Of a DNA stretch of 64,000 bases, positions 1-11,310 are shown piece by piece. This DNA comes from Antitrichia curtipendula (Eukaryota; Streptophyta; Bryopsida; Hypnales; Leucodontaceae): contig OX579637.1 of assembly GCA_951230915.1 (NCBI GenBank), positions 12,462,001-12,526,000 of the forward strand, in the 5' to 3' direction. A model generated the notes under the pieces. That model was not told the DNA's origin, made no database searches, and worked only from the letters and a program-made list of their open reading frames with translations. Both the position numbers and the translations under genes were made by a program. Position 1 is the stretch's first letter, and every line of letters starts with the position of its first letter.

Positions 1-830
1 GATTTGGAAAGGCACTTGAACAAATTTGTGGAAGTTGCCAATACCCTCAAATATTTGAATCCATGAGAATATTTCATTTGTGCATAATTTTCATCCATCT
101 CCACGTTAATAAAAAAAAATATATGGAATAAAATCAGGTTTGTAGTTTAATGGCTCCCTACATCAAATGTCATGGAATTTGATTTGGGAAGGCACTTTAA
201 CAAATTTGTGAAAGTTGCCAATACCCTCAAATATTTGAATCCATGAGAATATTTTATTTGTGCGTAATTTTCATCCATCTCCACGTGAATCAAGAAAAAT
301 ATGGAATAAACTTGGGCCTGTACTTTAATGGCACCCTACATCAAATGTCATGGAATTTGATTCGGGAAGGCACTTGGACAAATTTGAGGAAGTTGCAAAC
401 ACCCTCAAATATTTGAATCCATGAGAATATTTCATTTGTTCGTAATTTTCATCCATCTCCACGTGAATGGAAAAAAATATGGAATAAACTTGGGCCTGTA
501 GTTTAATGGCTCCCTACATCAAATGTCATGGAATTTGATTTGAGAAGGCACTTGAACAAATTTGTGGAAGTTGCCAGTACCCTCAAATATTTGAATCCAT
601 GAGAATATTTCATTTCTGCATAATTTTCATCCATATCCACGTGAATCAAAAAAAATATGGAATAAAATCGAGTTTGTAGTTTAATGGCACCCTATATCAA
701 ATGTCATGGAATTTGATTTGCGAAGGCACTTGGACAAATTTGTGGAGGTTGCAAACACCCTCAAATATTTGAATCCATGAGAATATTTCATTTCTGCATA
801 ATTTTCATCCATATCCACGTGAATCAAAAA
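1..830 (+). repeat. 178-bp satellite array, left block
   Basis: About 4.7 head-to-tail monomers. The landmark TGGCTCCC/TGGCACCC recurs at 151, 329, 507 and 685, which is exactly 178 bp each time. Each monomer carries CAAATGTCATGGAATTT, an A-rich tract and a CACGTG hexamer. The array stops abruptly in the A-tract after GAATC, where the terminal inverted repeat of the large element begins. The same satellite resumes at 16472 in the same orientation, so this is one array interrupted by an insertion. A centromeric role is inferred only from length and tandem organisation. Confidence 0.97.
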
Positions 831-852
831 AACATTAGAGAAAAAAGGAGCC
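831..852 (+). repeat. Left terminal inverted repeat of the large transposon
   Basis: AACATTAGAG followed by AAAAAAGGAGCC, starting directly at the satellite junction. It matches the reverse complement of 16450-16471 with one A/T difference. The outermost AA may belong to the satellite A-tract, in which case the element starts at 833 with CATTAGAG. A second GAGGAGCCTTG copy at about 872-882 resembles the sequence just inside the right TIR. Confidence 0.85.
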
Positions 853-1488
853 CAATAGAAGAAGTCACTTTGAGGAGCCTTGCTTATATTTAAATTTGTA
901 CTTTATTGTTAGGACCATCAACTAATCCCCTATACCCGTCCAGTTTGACAAGCAATGAAATTATGACGGCAGTACATGGAGGGTGGTTCTCATTGGAGGG
1001 CAGAATCTGGCGTACTTGAAACCAACATTATCTTTAATCCCAGAAAAGTCTGACTCTTGGTACAGTTGCACGTTTGCTTTTGAACGAAATAGAATTCTTT
1101 AGTGCATGTAAATGATTCTTTATATTACTGTAAGGTCAACAGGTTGGGTTCCGGGTATAAACTTGTACAGAGTGCGGACAGGAGTCATACTCGAGACCCT
1201 GTTTTCTCCTACTGAGAAAGAAAGACCACCAAAGAAAGATTCTAGCTTGTGCAGGCTTTGCAAGATGAATCACTAATTTTATGCTTCAATGTTTGACAAG
1301 CAAAATGCAAGAAGGGCAACTGAACCTTGTTTGTATGAAAACAGTTAGAAATTCAAAGTAGAAAATGCACACATGGGATAGACTAATTACCACTCCAGCA
1401 AGTGAGTTTGCTGATCCATGTGAACAAGTAATCTTCTAATCTTAAAAATAAAAATGAAACTACATGCATGATAGTACTAGATAGGAAA
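853..1488. other. Left subterminal non-coding region
   Basis: About 640 bp between the left TIR and the stop codon of the transposase-like gene. I see no convincing open frame. It probably holds the 3' UTR of the minus-strand gene and the subterminal sequence bound by the transposase. Confidence 0.5.
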
Positions 1489-4400
1489 TCAAGGAATAGG
1501 TTGAGTATCGGCTTCTTGCACTGATGCAACAATTGGAATAAATCGTGAACCTACACGAACACAACCCCTTCTCCACTCAGCATGTCTTGCATTTGCTGTA
1601 GACAAATTTGATGTTTGTCGACGTTTCTCTGCAGCTGCTTCAGTGGCTGGTATAAGAGGGTTCCTTGCCATGGCTTCTTTCCTCTCCCTTTGAATCTCCC
1701 TATGCTGAATGACTCGATACCACCATTGGAAACTCTGTACAATTGCAGAATGGCGCAAGGATGTACCATTATGTTGCGAGTGCTTGACAAAAGATGTCTT
1801 TGCGGCATAATGACTCTTTTCCATGCCCTGTGTCGACCATACCGCAAGACTGCCATATGTCATAACGAACCAATTGCTGTGTTTCACAAGCACATGCTGC
1901 GTTCACCAAACACACAACGTAATATAGTCAATTTAAAGAAAAATGACTCATGCAACACTCAAGAATACACAATAATGTAGCCTGAAGACTCTTTGTAAAC
2001 TATTGAAGGTTAGAAGTGCAAAATTACCACATAATGTGTAACGTGCCCCTCTCCAAAGGCAGCAACATATGCTTTGCCCCATCTTTCAACTATCCCCTTG
2101 TAAGCTTGTCGTTGTTCAGGGCTAAGGTAGAACCCCGAGGTGGTTCGTTGCTTCTTTGATCGCTTGGTCATGCATTGAAAGTATGGAAGTAGCTCTGTAA
2201 AGGCCTTCCAAACCTCTTGCCTCTGCTGCTTGGAACGCCCCTGATTTGTGTTGTTGCACTCCGCTTCACAAATGTCCTTCCAGGCTGCGTCAAAGTTTGA
2301 CATGGTAGAGGTGTCGAACATTTTCCTGCACTTTGCGCCATTGAACAAAATCTTTGCTGGGAGATCAGAGCTCTGGCCAGATAGCTTTGCATCACGTGTC
2401 AACACAACTACGCCGGAACAGAGGCCGGCCTTTGACAGAGCATGCTCCATAGCTGCTATAGCTTCTTTGCGCTCAATGGAATCTTTAATTAGCCAAACAT
2501 ATGAAATTTGCATGTGCACTATTTTTTCAATCACTCGACACATGGCGTGTAGTGTGCAGAAATGTACACGTGTCATTGGGATGTCAATTATTGGAGCCCA
2601 TTTTCCCTCCCTGTCTGGGCCCCCATCTGGGCCCCTCGTTGGTTTCGCTAGGATGGATCTGGAAAATAAACCGCCATTCCAGGACTGCTTGTACTTCCAA
2701 GGCTCCCTAGATTCTGCTGCATTGAGTTGTCTCTTCTCGCCCTTCTTTTGCCAACAATACATGCATGAGTGTTTAGCGCTTGCACCATGAGAGAAGCCAT
2801 ACAAGCATTTAGCTGTCTTCATATCGCATACTATATGCCACTCCACAGTGAATTCTCCTATATTCGAGACAACAAGTTGCTGGCCTTCAGATTGGGCTTT
2901 GATAATTGCCGGGATTGGAGTTTGGTCAAGTACCCACTTCAAACAATCATGTGACTCTTTTAATACCCTAAAAGTAGCCACAGGCCAAATATCATGCTCT
3001 GCTTGCACTGAATAGTAGCGTGAGTCATCCTTAGTGAGGTGAGGGTCGTTTAGTGCTCGATTCATTAGAGTGATAGACATCCGCTCCATCTTCTCACCCT
3101 TCACAATTTCAGCCTCATCGAGCTTCATGACAAAGATGAGAGGACCATCCCCAACTTCTGCAGGATTACAGTGCAAGTCCAGAGATAAGGGAATAAGGAG
3201 TTTGCAATGTTCAGATGTGCACTATAGTCTTTATAAGAGAAATAAAAAATTGTCAGACTTACAAATTGCCAATCCACATACCTTCTGTAGTCATTCTGTA
3301 GTGTCGTACCATGGCTTGCTGCACTGTTTCTAAGTCCACAAAGAGGTTGTTTTTGTCATCGAGGTGTAGATGTGTGGGGCTTGTCCGTTTCTTTGGGTCC
3401 TCGTTCGCCTTCACGGGGATCTTCCACAAATTACTTATGTGGTAGTAATCGCCAATGTATTCTTGCAACTTGGCATTCAACTCTGTTCGGAGAAGACCTA
3501 CCTGCCAGATCCAAAAACGCAAGATTAACCACAATAGTAGTGAAAGCAATCAGGGAAGGCAATGAAACATTTGGATTGAATTTCGACTAGGTTAGGTTGA
3601 AGAGATGTACAAACTAAGGTAAAGCAATGAATCCAACATTGCATGCAGAAATGGGTTGCGATGAGCTGACCCCCTTGCTCGTCCCTTCAAGTCATTCCAA
3701 GGATGCATGTAAAAATACTAACCCCTATTTTCTGCATGATTAATTTACCTTCTGCACTGTGTTATCTTTTAACAAATGTGTTCAAAGTTTGCAAATTTTA
3801 TCATGCATGGCAATTAAAACATATCAGCGTTTTCCCTCAAGGATGAGAGAGGGCTTAGTTCACCCCGTCTAAAAAATGTTGGGTGAAATTCACTTATCCG
3901 AAATGCAGTAGGCATGGAGTTAAAATTGAGATGCTTATTTACTTCACGAACGCCATTCTTCATGATTTGGATTAGCTTGTTGTATGCGTGATGTGGGATC
4001 CTTGCGACATCCATCGTTCCAAGAATGGCATCGTGACCTACAGCTTCCGCTACTCCTGCCATGTGGTTGTTTGTGATGCTTGCCGCAACCTTGCTAAATT
4101 TAGAATTTGCCATCAAGGCCGTTGCTTTGCCATGGGAGAGAAGTTCACCCAATATTGAACATGTTTCAGATTGCGTGTTGATCCCGCCACACAAACGTTT
4201 GCGACTACCACAAACAACGTTTTCTTCACGGATAGTGCTCACTGTTTCAGCCTGAATAAGCTCCTGAAGAGCAGTAGCAATGAATCCCATCAATGACATG
4301 GGTACAGAGATGGAAGATGAAACAATACACCCTCAAAATCAAAACAAAATTGCCACCATAGAGAAGGAGTAGGGTGCTCACCGGATCTGGAGCTTAAGGC

Positions 4401-5196
4401 GTTTTGCTCGACCACCCTTTTTTGACAATTGGGACAGATCCTTCTTTTTCCTCCCAGTGCACCAAGTGCGGCGAGAATTGGCCAACCTGGTGTAACGAAG
4501 CAAGGATTGAGTCAAGTTGTTCTGTGTCGTGAGGAGGTCAAGTTTCAAATCCCTCATTTGGATCTCATAGTCACGCTTGAGCCGCTCCAATTCTTGAGTG
4601 TTACGATTTTTTAGGGTCTCCACCTCTCGGCTTGCTTCTGCAATGTGTCGTTGCTTGTCTGCAATATGGCTAGAAATGTTCACATTCAATCGATTAATGT
4701 GTGCTTGGATTAACAAATCTGCATCATGGTATCGGTTTTCTATAGCTGAGACATGCTGCTGAAATTGATTCATCAATTGGTTGCGCGCGTTCCTCTCAGC
4801 CAGTACTTCAGCTTCGACCCTACTCTTTCCCTCCTCTAACAATCTTACTAGACCGATTAAGTTCTCACAGCGCTTTGCATGCCCACCATTGCAATTGAGG
4901 GCATTAGCGTAGCCAAGCAATCCTGCATCTCCATCACCAACAAAGCACAACAGCTCCCTCAGATCCTTGAAAGGGGGTGGTTGCTTTGTGAGCGGATTGA
5001 CCGGATACACAGAACCATCGATCCACAAGTTGATGTTTGTATCCCCTGCTTTCCGTTTTGCAGGAAAATCTGAAAATCGTTCCTGCTGTGACAACAAACG
5101 ACCTCGAACAATAACTGGCCGATACTTTCCCGAGAGACAGCAACTCGGGGTGTAAGTATCAGTGTTGTAGACATTGGTAATATCCCCTAGGACCAT
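1489..5196 (-). CDS. Five-exon transposase-like protein, 944 aa (RNase-H-fold, RAG1/Transib-like motif order)
   Basis: Exons on the minus strand: 5196-4382, 4204-3943, 3501-3282, 3157-2028 and 1896-1489. Introns are 177, 441, 124 and 131 bp, with donors GTGAGC, GTAAAT, GTATGT and GTAATT and AG acceptors. All phases agree and the joined length is 2835 nt with no internal stop. Residues about 115-235 form a long coiled coil, followed by a basic nuclear-signal-like patch (about 242-276). The core has a candidate first Asp in KLDE (446), a second Asp in CDMK (544), then CMYC (564-567), CTLHAMC (633-639) and QGMEK with candidate catalytic Glu 835. From family knowledge, Asp-Asp-CxxC-Glu order with a C-terminal G-x-E motif is seen in RAG1-like transposases and in large uncharacterised transposase families of cnidarians and other eukaryotes. 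The family assignment is inference; the exon model is stronger. The first intron is least certain because a nearer CTTCAG acceptor breaks the frame. The start ATG at 5196 (GCAATGG context) may lie downstream of a 5' exon. Confidence 0.72.
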
Positions 5197-5206
5197 TGCT
5201 ACGCCT

Positions 5207-5296
5207 CTGAAGTTAAACTCAGCACTATCTACTTGTTGCGAAAAATTCAGTTAGAGTCCTGGAAACCTCTTCTGGACAGGCGCTCATCACACTCAC
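5207..5296 (-). other. Possible 5' intron of the transposase-like gene
   Basis: On the minus strand a strong donor (CAA|GTGAGT) and an acceptor (AACTTCAG|AGGCG) flank 90 bp just upstream of the start codon at 5196. The frame stays open back to a stop at about 5388 without an ATG. This is therefore either a 5' UTR intron or the junction to a coding exon that I did not find. Confidence 0.35.
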
Positions 5297-5742
5297 TTGA
5301 GAGCCAAGGCTAGACACAAAGGAATCAATTTGAGGTGTTCAGGTTGCAAAATAAAGTGGCGTGAAAAAACCCAATGTATCGTTCTCTACGAACTCATCTC
5401 AAGAAATTAGGCAGAACCGTATTGAAAGCACTGATAACACTGATAGACAGACCCAATAGTGGGACTCTGGAATTGACAGTGTCATTTTGTTACACATCAT
5501 GGTGTGCTCATTACTCCCATCACTGAAGTTGATAGACAGCATATAACTTCTTAATGAGTAACGATCCTATCTCTTCATGCCACGTAGTAGCCATTGCTTA
5601 AGTATTGAACAAGTTTGAATCACAGCCCAACTTTGGCTCGCAAGCTTGACGAACAGGTCGGAAGAATGCAACTCCAGCATGCAACAATGAGATCAGGATT
5701 TAATTGAGCTGGCCAGACTGACTGAGCTACTGAGAACTCATG
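5297..5742. other. Non-coding region upstream of the transposase-like gene
   Basis: About 450 bp with ordinary base composition and no supported open frame. It would contain the promoter and 5' leader of the minus-strand gene. I see no clear TATA box at a defensible distance. Confidence 0.4.
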
Positions 5743-6048
5743 TAAGGTAATCTGCTCTTAAAGCGACCATTTCAGAGCTGTTTGCCTTTTTGGGGAACCT
5801 AAACTCCTTGAAACAATTTTCAGTTAATTTTTAGACGAAGAAAAATGAAATTGGCATCTAACCCAAGTCGTTTCATATTTTTTGGACCTTCGTGGAATTA
5901 GTTACAAATTTTTGAAGTTAAAACGCAGTGGTCACTAAAACCAACCACCTCCTGAAATGTACACCGTTGATACATTGAAGAAAGCAAAATGTACCTCTGT
6001 GCCACGTTCAGTTTTAGAGCCCGCTCGCTTTTAGAGCAGACTACCTTA
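5743..6048. mobile_element. Small inverted-repeat element (MITE-like), copy 1
   Basis: 306 bp bounded by a 23-bp inverted repeat, TAAGGTAATCTGCTCTTAAA... at the left and its complement at 6026-6048, with two mismatches. The interior (about 5790-6010) is clearly homologous, in direct orientation, to that of copy 2 at 6176-6494; both contain TGAAATGTACACCGTTGAT and a CAAGTCGTTTCATATTTTTT-type block. It has no coding capacity. I found no target-site duplication. Confidence 0.6.
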
Positions 6049-6175
6049 GGTATTGCTTGGATAATCGTAAAAGAACTCAAATCCAACATTCCATGACGTA
6101 GAAATCGCAATAAGAGCACAATATCACATGACTGACTTTTTAAAACAATTATAAAAAACTTCATTGAACTCGGTG

Positions 6176-6494
6176 TAAGGTAGGAGGCTCATAAACTGAG
6201 CATCTAAGGACTGGAACTGAATTTTAGGGAGGTGAAACACCTTGAAATATTTTTCAAGGTGGTTTTTTTGAAAGACAAGGAGAATTGACATTTGACCGAA
6301 GTCGTTTCATATTTTTTGAAGCTTCATGGAATTAGTTATGAAATTTTGAAGTCAAAACACCATAGTGTTGTAAAAGCAACCACCCCCTGAAATGTACACC
6401 GTTGATAAATTCTGATAATGTGAAGAAAGCAGAATGTACCTCTGAGGCATGTTTGGTTCAAAATGACCGATTGAAGTTCGAGCCTCCTACTTTA
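6176..6494. mobile_element. Small inverted-repeat element (MITE-like), copy 2
   Basis: 319 bp with ends TAAGGTAGGAGGCTC (6176-6190) and the complement of TAAAGTAGGAGGCTC (6480-6494), 14 of 15 matching. The interior matches copy 1 in direct orientation, with scattered differences and small indels. The inner half of the TIR differs from that of copy 1, yet each copy's own two ends match. Its right end overlaps the TTAA at 6492-6495 where the next element starts. Confidence 0.58.
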
Positions 6495-6495
6495 A

Positions 6496-7418
6496 CCTCT
6501 AAGGTTCTATGACTATGTTTTCACCAAAAACACTCCAAAACTGCCATTTTTAATACAAATACCAAATTTTTGAAATAAAAACTTTTTTGACACATGTAAC
6601 CGTAGGATCTTATAGTGAACTAGTTTTAGAAGATGTCAAAAAAAATTCAGAATTTTCCACCATGCGGATTGAATATTAGCATTTGAATTGGCAAAAATCT
6701 TCTTTTTGTCCCTGCAAAAAACAGGGCAGCTGCACTTCACAAGGTCACATTTGTATGAAAAAATGTCCAAAATGGTGGTGCATCTTTGAATTCTTTTTCC
6801 TAAATAAGTTCTCTACATGCTTAAAAATTTTCATATCATTTGATATTGTACAACATATACCAAAAAAATAGTAAGTAGCAAGAAGTAAAGAATGATCCAA
6901 AATACTAAATTGTTAAGAATTTAAACATGGAATTGAAAAATGTAAATCCCAATGGTTGTAATGTTGTAATAAACAACTTACATCCTATAAATTTATTTTT
7001 TTTCAAAAAATATTAAAAATTAATTTAAATAAACAACTTCAAAGTTCATTTCAGAGTAGAGAATCTATAACTGCCTGCAAACTAAAAATCCTCATAACAT
7101 TTGATTTATTGGTCGAAATAGAATGATTCAAAGCTTTCCACATATATATAACTCTAGAAAACCAATTTCAAATTTTTATTTTTGATAAAAGTGATTTTTT
7201 CTGATTTGCCCGGACTGCCTAGTTACGAAAAAAAGTAACATATTTGCCCATAACTTTTGATTCCTATTTCCAAATGTCATGAAATTTAGTGCAGATGAAA
7301 GGTACTTCTCGCACCCACCTTCTATTAAAATTTCAGCCAAAAATATGAAAACCTCCAGTCACAAGTACCTGCCCAAATTTTTTATACTGCCCAAAAACGC
7401 ATGCTAGTCCTTTAGGGG
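6496..7418. mobile_element. TTAA-flanked non-autonomous element (piggyBac-type), 923 bp
   Basis: Flanked by TTAA at 6492-6495 and 7419-7422. The left end reads CCTCTAAGGTTCTA and the complement of the right end reads CCCCTAAAGGACTA (10 of 14 match). The right end TTTAGGGGTTAA is identical to that of three other elements in this window. There is no transposase frame. The interior has CAAATGTCATGAAATTT at 7271-7287, which differs by one base from the core of the satellite monomer. Confidence 0.55.
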
Positions 7419-7422
7419 TTAA

Positions 7423-8329
7423 TACGTTCTCCTAATATTGCTCACAACATGCTGAAAAATGAAGGGATATGGCGCTTGGGTCCTGCAGGAGGAGTGGCCC
7501 TAAAACCACCCCAAGTTCAGCTGACTGATTTGTAACTAAGCTTAGCGGTTGCAAAGGATTGGAAGAAACCTGTAGTGAACGGGGTGTACCGTGTACGTAC
7601 CTCAAGATCCGTTACTACAGCGAGTCAAGAGTCAACATGCTGGAAAGTGATGGGGTAGTGGAGGTCACCATTCAGTGCTGAGCGGCTCAGGATGCTTCAA
7701 ATTCGCGCCCAAATTTGGGCGCCATGTCTTCTCATTGGGTGAGTTGAAAATCAAAATGATTAAATAAATATGCAATAACACACTGGACAATGTTGGCATC
7801 TAAGAAGTCAATTTTACTTCTAATGATAATTTCAGATGTCAACAAGATAGACACATTGATGTACTTGGGTAATTGATGTACTCCTTGGACTCACACAAAG
7901 AAAAATTTGATAGAAAATTTTTAAAGTGGTACACTTTTAGCTTTGAAGGTGTGGTCTTCAAAGTATCACAAAAATGACAATTTTAACCCCAAAATTCTTT
8001 CAAGTTTAGAGGCCCAAAACTAATTCAAAATATTTGTCTACAAAGCATGGCAAAAATTTTCATCAATATTTCTTTGTTAATAAACCCAACCATAGGATCC
8101 TCTGATGAATTCATTCAATTACATTGTTCCAAAATTTTAAAGTGAACATCCCTACTTATTGCAATTTCAATGTGCCTAAACTTCAAAGTGTAGACTTTTC
8201 CAACCCTTCCAATTGAAGGTGATGTTTTGCCTTTCAACATTTTTAGAAAAAAACATGTATGTCCTACAACTTGTACATTTTAATTTTGGAAAATATATTT
8301 AATCTCTCTCTCTCTATAGATATAAAATT
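7423..8329. other. Intergenic stretch with an 18-bp palindrome
   Basis: About 7430-7740 has a more balanced composition than its surroundings and may be original transposon body. From about 7740 on it is AT-rich. No supported gene. A short TC run lies at about 8303-8315. Confidence 0.4.
7705..7722. repeat. Perfect 18-bp palindrome
   Basis: GCGCCCAAATTTGGGCGC is its own reverse complement and stands out as GC-rich within AT-rich DNA. It could be a dimeric protein-binding site. No function is shown. Confidence 0.8.
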
Positions 8330-8333
8330 TTAA

Positions 8334-9058
8334 GCCTAAAACCCTTGGTCTTTTCATGTTTCCACTTCATGATGGAATTTATACAATCAAGTTTAATATT
8401 AAAAAAAAATGTTGAGGTAGGTTTGAGCTCTAGATATCTCAACCCTATCTGAATATATTTTTTGCTCATTATCAATTATCACCACATTATCAACAAAATG
8501 CAAAGTTTTCGGTAACACAGTCTTAAAAAATAAAAATAAAAAACATGAAATAAATGAGAATAAATGAGAAGATTTTTTTGAATTCATTCTAATTACAAAA
8601 AAATGTTTAGGAACAATCAAAGATATAAAGTGAAAATAGAAATGAACTTTGAGTTAGACAATTCAAAGTAAGAGATCAAGATTAGGATGAGATATAACTC
8701 ATACTTGGAGTACTTCTAAGTATGACTAGGACTTTTACTTTAGTGAATGGTTTAGATAAAATACAATAATAGAACACAAAAGTAGAATAATTTCTATTAT
8801 ATAAAATGTAGCTTGGAGTTCAAGAGATATATTATTGTATTTTCTTACATTATCCAATTTGTTTTATCTTCTATTGGATTGGAATTGTGATTTTATGTGT
8901 TATGTTTTTCTTATGACTTGTGATTTTATGTGTTATATTTTGTTTTATGAGTTGAAATTTTACGTGAAATTATCTTGTGCAAATGAAAAACTACGCTTGT
9001 GACAAGAGCTAGTCAAAAAAACATGAGCTATGCTCATACACCCTTGGTCTTTTAGGGG
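8334..9058. mobile_element. Probable TTAA-flanked non-autonomous element, 725 bp
   Basis: TTAA at 8330-8333 and 9059-9062. The left end GCCTAAAACC and the complement of the right end CCCCTAAAAGACC share the CCTAAAA block. ACCCTTGGTCTTTT occurs near both ends (about 8341 and 9040) in direct orientation. The right end TTTAGGGGTTAA is the recurrent one; the left boundary is uncertain, with TTAACCCC at 7983 as an alternative. No coding capacity. Confidence 0.42.
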
Positions 9059-9092
9059 TTAATAAAAAAGGAATTTGCACCTTGTTAGTTAA

Positions 9093-9734
9093 TCCCTATT
9101 GTAAATGCCAAAAACCTTTTTTGAGCTTCTAAGAATTTGCTTTAATTTGAATAAAAAGTCAACATTTTGATAAGTTGTATAATTTTTTTTGAATTGTAAT
9201 TGTACAAATTCTAACTAGACATATTAGAGATTATACAGTAAGAAAAAAATCCTCAACAATATTACTGGTGGATTAATAGATTATAAAATTTGATCATGAG
9301 GGTGTTAAGACTGTAAAAGTGATTTAAAGTCTTTCAATCTTCTTTTCACTAGTCAAATCTAAAAAGTTGGTCACCAATAAAATATGAGGTTAAAAGGGAA
9401 TAAAATGCATAATTCCAATCAATTTATGGCTTCTCAAAATCGACTCTATAATTTTTCTAAATGAATTTATAATGTAATTATTTCTCCAAGATCTAGTGTA
9501 TTTGAAGCTCTTTTCCAAGAGCCCTCAAGTCAAGATTGCAATGGAATGAATGGATACCCTTGCTCAAAATCTTGAATAGAATAATCATAATCAAAATCAA
9601 ATTTATGATTCTAAAATTAGACTTTAAAAAGAATTTTTCAAAAATATAATCTACTAAAAATAGCACTTGATTAGATTGTATTTAACTTCAAAATATTGTC
9701 TACACCAGATTTTGGTGCCTCGAACATTTAGGGG
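9093..9734. mobile_element. Probable TTAA-flanked non-autonomous element, 642 bp
   Basis: TTAA at 9089-9092 and 9735-9738. The left end begins TCCCTATTG and the complement of the right end begins CCCCTAAATG. The right terminus TTTAGGGGTTAA matches the neighbouring elements. It is AT-rich without a long open frame. The left end is less certain than the right. Confidence 0.42.
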
Positions 9735-9738
9735 TTAA

Positions 9739-11306
9739 GCAAAAAATAGATAGACAACCACATACATTTTCTAGAGATTGTTGGTCTTCCATAACTCCTA
9801 AATATGAAGGAAATGGAGATTTCTAAAATAATTTTTCATAAACTTATTTTGTACAAATTTGTATTTTGTATTTGTAAAAAGCTTTTGTCAATTATATAAA
9901 TGAATTCATTTAATTGTCTCAAAATTTCTTACTACCAATATTGAAGGTTAACTATTGGAACTTTTATTTTTATTGAAAATAGGTAATATTTGAATTTTTT
10001 TTAAAAGTCTTCAAACAAATTTTCAAACATATATGTACCATTCAGTAGTGGAAGAGTAAAGCTGACAAATTCTACTTGGATTCTTGGCTTTGAGCAAAGG
10101 TTGCCAATTTCACTTGATTTGAAGTCAAAAGAATTTTATTTATCCATTTGCTTTGAAAATGGTCCCAATGGAAAGAGTAAAGTGTTTTCTTAATTTTCAC
10201 CATTGAAAATTTAGACATTCAAGTGTTGATTTGGAGTTATTTATAAATTCCACTTAATAAAAATTTGTAGTTTAACAATTGCAAGGTGTATTGTGTCAGT
10301 AATGAGTTTAATAACTCTTCACTTGAATTTAAGGTTTGTAGAAGTGCATTTTTGTGTACACAATATTTTGTTATTCACATCACTTGCAATCCCAAAAAAT
10401 TCTTTTATCCAAATTTCTCAAACATTGTGGGCATGAGCAATTGATATTCTAAATAGGATACATCCATTATTCTTGTTATAATTTCACAATTTCTATGCAA
10501 TTTCACATTCAAAACTAGTATACACACTAATAATAAAACTCTTTAAATACATATATGGTTAGATTCTGAATTTAAATAATTTGCCTCATTGGGGATAATT
10601 ATAAGCCTGTGCTTTTCTTTTCATAGGAAAAACACACTTAAAAGGGCTTAGGGCACTTAGGGAGAAGAATGTATTGTATGATATTTGGATTCTTTGAACA
10701 ACAAGGACCTCCATTGCAAAATCAATCAAGAACTATATAATTGACAATCATAATTTGTAATGGACCTTCTTGTCATTCAAATTACAAATTTCTAAGGTTA
10801 AAGAAATTGTTTTTTTTATTGGTTTATAACTTTAGATTATGTTGGAATGGCAATAAAAAAACTAGCCTTGTTCAAATTATGATGATTTAATACATGTTGA
10901 AACAACAAAATTAACTATAAGACTTAGATTATATATTAAGCTTTAATGTTAATAGTAACTATACTAAGGGTTTTGGAATTCATTTTGGCTTTACTAGCAC
11001 CCATAATAGTCTTCACCAATTTAATACTATTAGGTCCCTTTTAACTTGAAAAATCAGTTTGTGGCTTGAAATTAGACCTTTGTGAAGATACATGTCAAAA
11101 TTTTTACCTCTGTGAATATTGTCAATTTAACATAATTGACGTTGCTTCTAAAAGGAGTACAATTTGGTCACATTTATTTAACATTAGTCCACTTTCACAA
11201 TTGTGTTTGTCCTCAAATGGACTCAAATTTTAGGTATCTCAAAAAGATTTAGATATCTTAAATGCATACACTTCGATACAAATTCAATAGTTTTTTTGTT
11301 TTGGCC
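9739..11306. other. AT-rich non-coding region
   Basis: About 1.57 kb with poly-A/T runs and no open frame above background on either strand. I found no repeat ends or RNA gene. It probably represents older, decayed insertions. Confidence 0.5.
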
Positions 11307-11310
11307 TTAA

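Noticed and set aside
831..840. Relation of the TIR start CATTAG to CACTA (EnSpm) elements
   Set aside because: The fifth-base similarity is weak, no 2-3-bp target duplication is seen, and the transposase-like protein motifs do not resemble CACTA transposases.
1615..3590. Plus-strand open frames across the transposase region (for example 1615-1980 and 2248-2790)
   Set aside because: They lie opposite the exons of the spliced minus-strand gene, have no motifs, and are explained as shadows of its coding bias.
5898..6164. 88-residue minus-strand open frame
   Set aside because: It falls within the small inverted-repeat element copy 1 and its flank. Copy 2 does not keep the frame open, so it is not a conserved coding region.
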